A stretch of 64,000 bases of DNA, taken from positions 62,001 to 126,000 of the forward strand of contig JAMLHK010000006.1 of the NCBI GenBank assembly GCA_023957155.1, in the 5' to 3' direction. Each line of letters begins with the position of its first letter. Position 1 is the stretch's first letter. Made by a program: the position numbers and the translations under genes. Of the stretch, positions 25,395 through 33,390 are shown piece by piece. The notes below the pieces were generated by a model that saw nothing but the letters and a program-made list of their open reading frames with translations, ran no database searches and was not told the DNA's origin. The stretch comes from Chitinophagaceae bacterium. Lineage in GTDB: Bacteria; Bacteroidota; Bacteroidia; Chitinophagales; Chitinophagaceae.

Positions 25395-27023
25395 ATGAAA
25401 ACGAATGCGCAGGAGAAATTATTGGAGGGATTGATTATAATAATATTTGCATTATTCCCATTATTTATAACTTTTCCTTATAGATCTTATATATATTTAT
25501 CCTGGGAGGGGGCATACAGGTTAAGTGAAGGGCAAATACCTTTTCGTGATTTCGGGTTGCCTCTTGGTGGTATGTATTGGGTTGTACCGGCAATTTTTTT
25601 TAAAATATTTGGCTCGCAAATCATTACCCTTGTAAAAGTACAGGCCTTTATCAATATCCTCTCTGGTTTTGCCGTACGTTCAATTTTGAAAAATCTGTCG
25701 GTCTTTCCTACCGTCAGAATTGCCGGGGTATTTTTATATTGTATCTCTTTTTCATTCCAGAATTTTTGGCCATGGTATAATCATACAGTTATAGTGTATG
25801 CGTTTATTGCTGTTGCATTTGTTCTAAAATTTATATTTAACCAAGAAGGCAAGAGGCGGTATATTTTCCTTATGCTGGGTTCTTTATTTACTTATTTTTC
25901 GTTTTTTACCAAGCAGGATGGTGGAGGATTAATTTTCCTTGTATGTTGCTCCCTTTTGTTATATTATTGTTGGCTTGAACGCAGGTGGTTGTTTTTAGTC
26001 CTTTATATAGGGGGTGTTTCTTTGTTTGTTGGGGTTACTGTTGTGGTGTTAAATAAATACAATTTTTCCTACTGGTTTAATTATGGACAACTTCCACATA
26101 ATGCCAGAATTTCTTTTAGTGATCTTGCAAATGACTTGTTGGGGGATTCAATCTGGTTGAAATTTTACCTCCTTTCCATTTTGTTTTTATTAGTGGCGAA
26201 GCTTAGGGACCGGACCTGGAAGGATCTTATAAAAGATAAAAATTATATGCTTTCTTTACTGCTTACACTGGGTATTTTATGTATGGCTGCAATACTACAG
26301 GTAACCAGTTATGTACCGAGAATAGGTAATATGTTCTTTCACACATTCGCGTTTGTGTTTATTTTACAGCAATTAATTTCACTTTTAAATATTAATATTA
26401 AAAAAGGTTTTCTGATTACTTTTTTGATTGGAGGAATAGCGTTATGGTGGAGCCAGCTACCCTGGAAATATGTAGAACGTCTATTTATTGAAAAGAAAAA
26501 CGAAGGCATTACGGCATTATCACCAAGTGGTGAAAATCTTGTTGGTATGCATAATTTCATTCTAAGGGAAAAAGATGAAGATGCGGTGCAGGGGAATTGG
26601 GTGTCTTCGGATTTATACAGCTTACGAAAAATAAAGGTACCTAAACCCACATTGGATGGAGTTAAACGACTGATAAATTCAGACATAGTAAAGAACGGGG
26701 AGAATCTTAAAGTACTAAATATGTCTGAGCTTACTTTTCTTGCCCAGGAGATACCGTATTCATTGGAAAAAGACCCGGCATTACCACTTTGGCATCACCT
26801 GGGGGTGGGCATGTTTAATGACCAGTTACGTATCTATGAAGAACGAATTCGTAACAATTATTATGACCTGGTATTGTTTGAATATGTAACGAGTTATAAT
26901 AATCTCTTCCCATTTGCAATACGGGATGCTTTGAAAGCATATTATCAACAGGTAGATACATTTGATGCACCAAGGAGTGGAAATCGGCCGGGCGATATTG
27001 AAGTTTATATAAAAAAGCAATAG
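25395..27023 (+). CDS. Polytopic membrane glycosyltransferase, GT-C / GT39-like
   Basis: A 542-residue protein with about ten hydrophobic segments in residues 10-370 and a soluble C-terminal region of about 170 residues. The first outer loop (SWEGAYRLSEGQIPFRDFG, Glu38 and Asp52) has the acidic, aromatic layout of GT-C enzymes, which take sugar from a polyprenyl-phosphate donor on the periplasmic face. It is divergent from the UbiA-SDR-HAD operon, so a lipid-linked pentose could be its donor. Recognisable homology beyond the fold is weak to me; acceptor unknown. Base composition is visibly A+T-rich, as in the adjoining operon. ATG 25395 follows a stop-rich leader. Confidence 0.65.
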   Translation: MKTNAQEKLLEGLIIIIFALFPLFITFPYRSYIYLSWEGAYRLSEGQIPFRDFGLPLGGMYWVVPAIFFKIFGSQIITLVKVQAFINILSGFAVRSILKNLSVFPTVRIAGVFLYCISFSFQNFWPWYNHTVIVYAFIAVAFVLKFIFNQEGKRRYIFLMLGSLFTYFSFFTKQDGGGLIFLVCCSLLLYYCWLERRWLFLVLYIGGVSLFVGVTVVVLNKYNFSYWFNYGQLPHNARISFSDLANDLLGDSIWLKFYLLSILFLLVAKLRDRTWKDLIKDKNYMLSLLLTLGILCMAAILQVTSYVPRIGNMFFHTFAFVFILQQLISLLNINIKKGFLITFLIGGIALWWSQLPWKYVERLFIEKKNEGITALSPSGENLVGMHNFILREKDEDAVQGNWVSSDLYSLRKIKVPKPTLDGVKRLINSDIVKNGENLKVLNMSELTFLAQEIPYSLEKDPALPLWHHLGVGMFNDQLRIYEERIRNNYYDLVLFEYVTSYNNLFPFAIRDALKAYYQQVDTFDAPRSGNRPGDIEVYIKKQ

Positions 27024-27113
27024 GGTACCGGTGGTTAATTATTGTATAACTATCTGATGATTTTGGCTTGTATCTTTCTTTCTGAAAAATCTAAACATTC
27101 TAATAAAAACACC

Positions 27114-27121
27114 TATTTTTG
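27114..27121 (+). promoter_or_regulatory. -7 element of the tRNA-Met promoter
   Basis: TATTTTTG matches TAnnTTTG. No TTG is found 19 nt upstream. A hairpin AAAGCC-GGCTTT (27129-27146) lies between this box and the tRNA, in the expected leader. Confidence 0.45.
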
Positions 27122-27154
27122 CACCCCCAAAGCCACCAGCGGCTTTAGATAGAT

Positions 27155-27228
27155 GGCGAGGTAGCTCAGCTGGTTAGAGCATCGGATTCATAACCCGAAG
27201 GTCGGCAGTTCAAGTCTGCTCCTCGCTA
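27155..27228 (+). tRNA. tRNA-Met (CAT)
   Basis: 74 nt fold as a cloverleaf. The acceptor stem is GGCGAGG/CCTCGCT, the D arm GCTC..GAGC, the anticodon loop TTCATAA with CAT at 27189-27191, and the T arm has TTCAAGT. CCA is not encoded. The G1-T72 wobble at the top of the acceptor and the absence of the GGG/CCC anticodon stem argue against initiator tRNA. An Ile2-type tRNA with modified C34 cannot be fully excluded. Confidence 0.93.
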
Positions 27229-27232
27229 CAAG

Positions 27233-27254
27233 GCTCCTCCCGGGAGCTTTTTTT
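27233..27254 (+). terminator. Terminator of tRNA-Met
   Basis: GCTCC-TCCCG-GGAGC followed by seven T, starting five bases after the tRNA end. Confidence 0.8.
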
Positions 27255-27419
27255 ATGAGATAGACATCCTCCCCCTCATTGAATAAGGACTCTATACAGG
27301 GCTTATATCGGATTAATCTATTCCCATAATTCTTTGTATCTCCCCTGATTTCCTATTGTCTATTCGTAATATATTAACTATAGATACGCCTGATTATTTT
27401 CTATTTGTTTCTTATCATA

Positions 27420-28277
27420 TTATCGTAAGACCGGTTTATACGTAATCCGGTTGGATAACGTACCGATTTCATCTATACTTACATTTACAATGTCTTTTTC
27501 AAGAAGGGTAAAGTCATTGTCAGGAACCAGGCAGGTTCCTGTCATTAAAAAACAACCGGGGATAAAATCCATTTCCCGGAATAAAAATTCCGCCAGCTCG
27601 GGCAGCGACCTCTTCATCATGCTGATTTTGATAGCTCCTTCAAATACGGACTGATCATTTCGAAAAATGTTCATACTAATGGTAGTACCCGGATCAATAG
27701 GTTTTTCAGTAATATACAGGCAGGGTCCCAATGCCGCACTCCTTTCATAAGTCTTTGCCTGGGGCAGATACAAAGGATTTTCGCCTTCAATGCTGCGTGA
27801 ACTCATGTCGTTTCCAATGGTGTAGGCCTGTATAATTCCTTCACTGTTAATATATAAAGTAAGCTCCGGTTCAGGTACATTCCATGTGGAATCTTTGCGG
27901 ATATATACATCCTCCGTATGTCCGGCAACACGGTGAGGCAGTGATTTAAAGAAAAGCTCAGGGCGTTCCGCTTCGTATACTTTATCATAAAAAGTAGCAC
28001 CGCCGGATTCTTTCGATTCTTCCATACGGGCATCGCGGCTACGCAAATAAGTTACTCCTGCAGCCCATACCTCCTGGGAACCTATGGGTGGTAAAAGCGG
28101 ACTATTTAAAAATGAAGCAACTTCCTGCTCAGATAGTTTAGGAAATGTAGTTAAAGAATGGATAAGGTGTTCGTAAAGATTATTCCTGTTGATTAAACGG
28201 TCAAGATCCGCACCCGATCTGTAATAATCTCCATTATGCTCCAATACAGTACCATGCTTAGTGTTATATAATTTCAT
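27420..28277 (-). CDS. Fumarylacetoacetate hydrolase family protein, 2-keto-3-deoxy-sugar-acid dehydratase-like
   Basis: A 285-residue FAH-fold enzyme. VWAAGVTYLRSRDARMEES and YEAERPELFFK resemble archaeal 2-dehydro-3-deoxy-D-arabinonate dehydratase, and WNVPEPELTLYIN gives the metal-binding acidic residues. GNDMSSRSIEGENPLYLPQAK matches the FAH core. Such enzymes remove water from 2-keto-3-deoxy-pentonates in oxidative (Weimberg-type) pentose breakdown. I took ATG 28277 because relatives begin near MKLYNTKHG; ATG 28340 is an alternative adding 21 residues. It follows the DUF6786 gene on the same strand, so both likely share a transcript. Substrate is inferred. Confidence 0.78.
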   Translation of the reverse strand: MKLYNTKHGTVLEHNGDYYRSGADLDRLINRNNLYEHLIHSLTTFPKLSEQEVASFLNSPLLPPIGSQEVWAAGVTYLRSRDARMEESKESGGATFYDKVYEAERPELFFKSLPHRVAGHTEDVYIRKDSTWNVPEPELTLYINSEGIIQAYTIGNDMSSRSIEGENPLYLPQAKTYERSAALGPCLYITEKPIDPGTTISMNIFRNDQSVFEGAIKISMMKRSLPELAEFLFREMDFIPGCFLMTGTCLVPDNDFTLLEKDIVNVSIDEIGTLSNRITYKPVLR

Positions 28278-28370
28278 ATCATCAATTTTAAGTTTGTAAG
28301 ATTGTTGCCTGGCAGGGATTCCTGTTACCTGCACAAACATATTATTGGATAGGTTTAATATTATCTTATA

Positions 28371-29597
28371 CTATGGCATCCGGGCATTATCTAAGTTAAT
28401 ACCAAGAAGGTCTTGAGCCAGTGTATTTAATACAGCATAATCTCCCTCAAAGTGACAAGTAATCTGCCGGTGAGTTTGCATTTCCCCTGGTTGCAAGGGC
28501 AGGGCGGCAGACGAAGACTCTAATTCGTAAAAAGGACCCAACTGAGTACCGTCTTCCAATGGTCCGTCATTGTATGCGTTTGCCACATCGCCTTTATAGG
28601 GTTGCGTTTGTTGTTCCCATTTGGAATTTACATAATCACCTGCTGAATCAATATCAAACAGTATCATAGTCAGCATATTTCTTTTAAAATCAAAACTGGC
28701 TGCAAGCGGTTTGGCAATCTCGGGCATTAAACCTAATTTACCCCGGTGTTTTCCATCGCATTTGAGTAACAGCACGCTATCCCGGATGGTGAGCCGGCTG
28801 GAGGGAATCTGCCCAAAGTAATTGTCCGTGATAAAGCTTTTAGCATTTTTATCCTTATGGAAAGGAATAATGACAACAGTTTCATCAGAAGGCGTGAACA
28901 TACCCAGCAGCCAGATAGATAGCAGCCCGGTTTCTTTTTTCCATGTGTTATCCCCTGTATTTTTTATCACATTTTCTGTTTCATAAGCTACCCATTTTAC
29001 GTTTCCGGGGATATTGGTGCTTAGGCGATTTTCGAGAGTACGGCTGTCTAACAGGCGAATATTCCTGTTGATGAAAATATTAAAAGAGGTTCCACTATAG
29101 TTAGTAACAGTAGCACTTTGTGAAAACTCTACACTTGAGCTGTCGGAATGAGTTACCTGGTAAGTAACCGTGTCAACTATGGGAGGAACCTGCCAGTTAC
29201 TGATATGAAACGGATCACCCTTTTTAAAATAGAAAGAATATTGCCCACCTTCGGGACCTATCCATAACCGCTCTTCTCCTCCTACGGGGTTAAACTGCTC
29301 CCTGAATTGGCCGGAAGCGATCAGGTCATAATTAATCCACCCGGCACTATTGCCAGAGTCGCCGTTAGTGCTGCTGGTCATAACCCGTCCCTGGTAATCG
29401 GCAGAAAGTAATACACGGGCGCCGGTTTCATTCCAGAGTTCAATAGTATTATCTAAATGCTTTTTTAAAAAAGAGGCATCATAGCCATAGCTGCCTTTAA
29501 TAAACTCAACCGCCTTTCCTGACTGTGTTTCTTTACATCCCATTATTGTGCAAATTAAAAAAGATACGACTGACAGAGAATAAAAATACCTGTTCAT
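28371..29597 (-). CDS. DUF6786 family lipoprotein
   Basis: A 408-residue exported lipoprotein: signal peptide MNRYFYSLSVVSFLICTIMG then Cys21. The mature part is beta-rich with LWIGPEGGQYSFYF near 110-125 and a C-terminal block NDGPLEDGTQLGPFYELESS followed by HRQITCHF, matching what I recall of DUF6786. The fold may be related to aldose-epimerase-like sugar-binding sandwiches, but catalysis is unproven. First gene of a two-gene minus-strand unit with the FAH enzyme, divergent from a sialate O-acetylesterase gene 110 bp away, which suggests shared control of a carbohydrate locus. Confidence 0.7.
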   Translation of the reverse strand: MNRYFYSLSVVSFLICTIMGCKETQSGKAVEFIKGSYGYDASFLKKHLDNTIELWNETGARVLLSADYQGRVMTSSTNGDSGNSAGWINYDLIASGQFREQFNPVGGEERLWIGPEGGQYSFYFKKGDPFHISNWQVPPIVDTVTYQVTHSDSSSVEFSQSATVTNYSGTSFNIFINRNIRLLDSRTLENRLSTNIPGNVKWVAYETENVIKNTGDNTWKKETGLLSIWLLGMFTPSDETVVIIPFHKDKNAKSFITDNYFGQIPSSRLTIRDSVLLLKCDGKHRGKLGLMPEIAKPLAASFDFKRNMLTMILFDIDSAGDYVNSKWEQQTQPYKGDVANAYNDGPLEDGTQLGPFYELESSSAALPLQPGEMQTHRQITCHFEGDYAVLNTLAQDLLGINLDNARMP

Positions 29598-29707
29598 ACT
29601 GTTACCGTTTAAAATACGGGGTGTTAAGATAGTAAAGATTGTAAGGACTGTTGATTTTGGGACAGATTTTATTTGTATTTTTATTTTTTCAGCCTTAAAT
29701 ATTAAGT

Positions 29708-31681
29708 ATGTTATTCAGAACAGCTATTTCTTTCTTCTGCCTGCTTTATGTTAGTGTCTCTATGGCGGATGTTCGCCTTCCAAAAATATTTAATTCACAC
29801 ATGGTACTCCAACGCCATAAGCCAATACCGGTTTGGGGTTGGGCGGATGCCGGTGAGAAAGTGACGGTTGAACTAAGAGGTAGCGGGATAGCTACTCAGA
29901 CCAAGGTAGTAAAGGCAGGAAAAGATGGAAAGTGGCTGCTCAGGTTGAATGCTGCTGAAGCCGGCGGGCCATACCAGCTCATTGTCCGGGGGAAAAAGAA
30001 TGTAATTACCCTGGAAGATGTCCTGGTTGGAGAAGTGTGGATCTGTTCCGGTCAGTCCAATATGCAATGGACTGTGGAATGGTCTGCTCGTGCAAAGGAA
30101 GAAATAGCCGAAGCCAATTACCCGCTGATACGCCAGTTTGAAGTACCACGGGAAATGAGTATGACGCCCAGGGAGGACATATCAGCAGGAAGCTGGAAAA
30201 CAGCCACACCTGAAAATGTGGGCCAGTTTACCGCTGTGGGTTATTTTTTTGGAAGAGAGCTGTATAAAAAGCTGGGGATACCTATTGGTTTAATTAACTC
30301 GTCATGGGGCGGTACTATTGTTGAAACCTGGATAAGTAAAGAAGCGATGAAAAGCTTTAATGAATTTTCGGATGTCGTGGATGCCATGCCGGGAACTATG
30401 GAAGCCCTCGGAGAAATGCGCAAAACGAAATTGATCAATACCATCAATGAGTTGCAGGGAGGCATACCTGCTAAGGAAGAAATTCACTCCTGGTCCCTGC
30501 CTTCTTTTGATGATAGCAATTGGAAAACCCTGGAGATACCCCGTAATTTTGATCGGAAAGGACTGGATTACCTGGACGGAGTAGTATGGTTTCGCCGTGA
30601 ATTTGTATTACCGGACTCATTAGCCGGATTACCTATGGTACTTTCATTGGGCACCATTGATGATGTAGATGTTACTTATGTTAACGGGATAAAAGTAGGA
30701 AGCACATCTCGTAAAACATCAACAGGAAGAACTTATATCATAGAGCCATCCCAGCTTAGGGCCGGTAAAAATATCATAACGGTTCGTGTTGAAGACTTTG
30801 GTGGCCGTGGAGGGTTTACCGGTAAGCCGGAAGATGTAAAAATCAGTAGGGATGCGTATGAACAATCGCTTGCCGGAGACTGGAAATTCCGGATCGCTTC
30901 TTATACGGATAATAATCAGTTTACCGGTCCTAATGATGCCGGTACATTATTATATAATGCCATGATTGCTCCGCTGGTTCCTTATGGTATGCAGGGCGCA
31001 ATCTGGTACCAGGGTGAATCTAATGCCGGACGTGCTTACCAGTACCGGAAATCTTTTCCACTGATGATTAGTGACTGGCGCAATCGCTGGAAGGAAGATT
31101 TCCCTTTTTTATTTGTGCAATTGGCCAGTTTTAATGCAAGTAATGGCAATAGTAATAAAGGAAGCAGCTGGGCAGAGTTGCGGGAGGCTCAGGCGTTAAC
31201 ACTGCAGGCTCTGCCGCGTACAGGCATGGCCGTTATACATGATATCGGCAACCCTAAAGATATCCATCCAACCAATAAGCAGGACGTAGGGAAAAGGCTG
31301 GCCCTGCAAGCCTTTGAGATAGCTTATGGACAAAACCTGCTTTCTAAGGGTCCTCAGTACCAGACAATGCAAAAGGAAGGCAATAAGATTATACTTAGCT
31401 TTAATCATGTCGGCAGCGGTTTAACGGCACCTGGAAAATACGGATACCTGGAGGGGTTTGAAGTGGCCGGCGCCGACCGGGTATTTCATTGGGCTAAAGC
31501 CGAGATCCGTGACGGGAAAGTGATTGTTTGGAGTGATGCGGTAAGTAATCCGGTTGCAGTACATTATGGATGGGCCGATGATAACATGGAAGCCAACCTT
31601 TTTAATAGGGAGGGACTACCTGCTGCTCCATTCCGTACGGACAACTGGAAAAGCATTACAGAAGAGGCGAAGTTTAAATAA
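29708..31681 (+). CDS. Sialate O-acetylesterase-type carbohydrate esterase with inserted jelly-roll
   Basis: A 657-residue exported esterase with a signal peptide (to about residue 20, SVSMA). An N-terminal beta domain (MVLQRHKPIPVWGWADAGE) precedes SGNH-type catalytic blocks GQSNMQW, SSWGGTIVETWIS, AIWYQGESNAG and DIHPTNKQDVGKRLA (probable catalytic Asp/His). Between blocks, residues of about 250-390 form a galactose-binding-like insertion (WFRREFVLPDSLAG, GGRGGFTG) as in GH2 sugar-binding domains. It removes acetyl groups from sialic acid or plant glycans in the periplasm or at the surface. First gene of a three-gene plus-strand unit. Confidence 0.85.
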   Translation: MLFRTAISFFCLLYVSVSMADVRLPKIFNSHMVLQRHKPIPVWGWADAGEKVTVELRGSGIATQTKVVKAGKDGKWLLRLNAAEAGGPYQLIVRGKKNVITLEDVLVGEVWICSGQSNMQWTVEWSARAKEEIAEANYPLIRQFEVPREMSMTPREDISAGSWKTATPENVGQFTAVGYFFGRELYKKLGIPIGLINSSWGGTIVETWISKEAMKSFNEFSDVVDAMPGTMEALGEMRKTKLINTINELQGGIPAKEEIHSWSLPSFDDSNWKTLEIPRNFDRKGLDYLDGVVWFRREFVLPDSLAGLPMVLSLGTIDDVDVTYVNGIKVGSTSRKTSTGRTYIIEPSQLRAGKNIITVRVEDFGGRGGFTGKPEDVKISRDAYEQSLAGDWKFRIASYTDNNQFTGPNDAGTLLYNAMIAPLVPYGMQGAIWYQGESNAGRAYQYRKSFPLMISDWRNRWKEDFPFLFVQLASFNASNGNSNKGSSWAELREAQALTLQALPRTGMAVIHDIGNPKDIHPTNKQDVGKRLALQAFEIAYGQNLLSKGPQYQTMQKEGNKIILSFNHVGSGLTAPGKYGYLEGFEVAGADRVFHWAKAEIRDGKVIVWSDAVSNPVAVHYGWADDNMEANLFNREGLPAAPFRTDNWKSITEEAKFK

Positions 31682-31768
31682 TCACACCCCATAGATAAGA
31701 TGAAATATTTCAACTGTTGAATTTGTTAGCGTACCGGCTTAAGCCTTGTTCAGTAAATTTGAACTATT

Positions 31769-33346
31769 ATGATCCTGTCATTTCAAAATTGCTTTTATAC
31801 AGTAAAGAAATGTATTACCAATAGTATTATCCGGGGAAAAAACAGGTATGGATATAATTTTAGATTTTTTGTATCTGTAAAGTATTCCTTTCTTTCTGTG
31901 TGCCTGCTATGCTTTTTAAACGCAGAGGCAACAGAGCTGTATATAGGAAAAGCAACAGCCGATATTACACCCAGGTTACCGGTAGCATTAATGGGGCAGT
32001 TTGGGTTGCGTATTGCGTATAAAGCAGAAACCCCATTAACAGCCAATGTTATAGTATTGGAAACGAGAACCGGCGGCCGTTCTCTGGAAACAACGATCAT
32101 GGTTTCCTGCGATCTTGTTGGCGTTCCCAATGATTATATGCAGATGGTCAGAGCTGAAGTACAAAAGCAATTGCCCGGACTAAATGTTAACCATATCATT
32201 TTTAATGCTACGCATACACATACTGCACCTGTGCTGGAAGACGATCCGGAAAAAGTTTCCTTTCAATACAAGATACCTAAAGAAGGCGTTTCCCAGGTAT
32301 CGGAATATCTTTCGTTATTTACCCTGCGGGTTACCGATGCTATTGTAAAAGCATGGAAAGGCCGTAGTGCCGGAAGTATAGCCTGGGGGCAAAATCGGGC
32401 GGCCATTGCATATAACCGGCGGGCGGTATACGCAGATGGCACGGCTGTTATGTATGGCAAAACAGACACTCCGGGGTTTATGAATCTTGAGGGTTATGAA
32501 GATCATGATGTGAATATGCTTTTCTTCTTAGATAGCAATAAGAGGCTGATTGCACTGGGCATTAATGTTGCGTGCCCGGCCCAGGAAGTTGAAGGACGCT
32601 CTGCGGTTAATGCCGATTACTGGCATGAAGTACGGAAGACCTTACAAAAAAAATATGGAACGGACCTGTGTGTGCTGGGCTGGATAGGTGCGGCAGGAGA
32701 TCAGTCACCACACCTGATGTATCGTAAGAAGGCAGAAGAAAGAATGAGGAAGCTAAGTAATATTAATCGAATGGAGGATATTGCCCAACGCATTGCCTGG
32801 GCGGTTGATAAAACGTATGAAGCCGTACAAAATGACACCCACACCGCTATTCAGTTAGTACATAAAGTGGAAAAGCTGTCCTTACCTATGCGTATTATTA
32901 CAGAAGAGGAATATCAAAACTCAATACAGGTTCGGGATGATGCGGCCCTGCAAATATCCCGCGATCCTAAACTGGCGGATCAGCTATACGTAAAAATGAC
33001 CTGGTATGATGATGTAGTGAAGCGCTATGAACGTCAGAAGGCTGATCCTCATCCGCTATATACAACAGACATCCATGTAGTGCGCATTGGAGATGTGGTA
33101 ATATGCACGAATCAGTTTGAACTGTTTACAGATTATGGTATCCGCATGCAGGCACGTAGTAAAGCGCTGCAGACATTTGTAATTCAACTCGCCGGGGCCG
33201 GAACGTATTTGCCTACAAGCAAAGCGGTAGCGGGCGGCGGCTACAGTGCAATTTGTCAGAGCAACGTTGTTGGGCCGGAAGGAGGACAGCAACTGGTGGA
33301 ACGTACTGTGGCATTGATTGATGAGCTGTGGACACAGACAAAGTAG
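31769..33346 (+). CDS. Neutral/alkaline ceramidase N-terminal domain protein, exported
   Basis: A 525-residue protein. After an unusually long N-terminal region (MILSFQNC..., hydrophobic stretch at about 38-54 ending NAEA) comes the ceramidase-type domain: IGKATADITPRLPVALMGQ, NATHTHTAP (the zinc-type HTHTAP motif), NVACPAQEVEG and GAAGDQSPHL. The C-terminal immunoglobulin-like domain of true neutral ceramidases is absent. Such shortened proteins are common in Bacteroidota and Planctomycetes glycan loci, and amide hydrolysis of ceramide is not proven for them. It lies 87 bp after the esterase gene and 44 bp before the cytochrome lipoprotein gene. Confidence 0.78.
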   Translation: MILSFQNCFYTVKKCITNSIIRGKNRYGYNFRFFVSVKYSFLSVCLLCFLNAEATELYIGKATADITPRLPVALMGQFGLRIAYKAETPLTANVIVLETRTGGRSLETTIMVSCDLVGVPNDYMQMVRAEVQKQLPGLNVNHIIFNATHTHTAPVLEDDPEKVSFQYKIPKEGVSQVSEYLSLFTLRVTDAIVKAWKGRSAGSIAWGQNRAAIAYNRRAVYADGTAVMYGKTDTPGFMNLEGYEDHDVNMLFFLDSNKRLIALGINVACPAQEVEGRSAVNADYWHEVRKTLQKKYGTDLCVLGWIGAAGDQSPHLMYRKKAEERMRKLSNINRMEDIAQRIAWAVDKTYEAVQNDTHTAIQLVHKVEKLSLPMRIITEEEYQNSIQVRDDAALQISRDPKLADQLYVKMTWYDDVVKRYERQKADPHPLYTTDIHVVRIGDVVICTNQFELFTDYGIRMQARSKALQTFVIQLAGAGTYLPTSKAVAGGGYSAICQSNVVGPEGGQQLVERTVALIDELWTQTK

Positions 33347-33390
33347 CCCGGAGAAATGCAACAAGCATAATATTTATACCCAATCGTTTA

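Noticed and set aside
27155-27228. Initiator or Ile2 identity for the CAT tRNA
   Set aside because: It lacks the initiator features (mismatched 1-72 pair, GGG/CCC anticodon stem); Ile2 cannot be fully excluded but the general pattern fits elongator Met.
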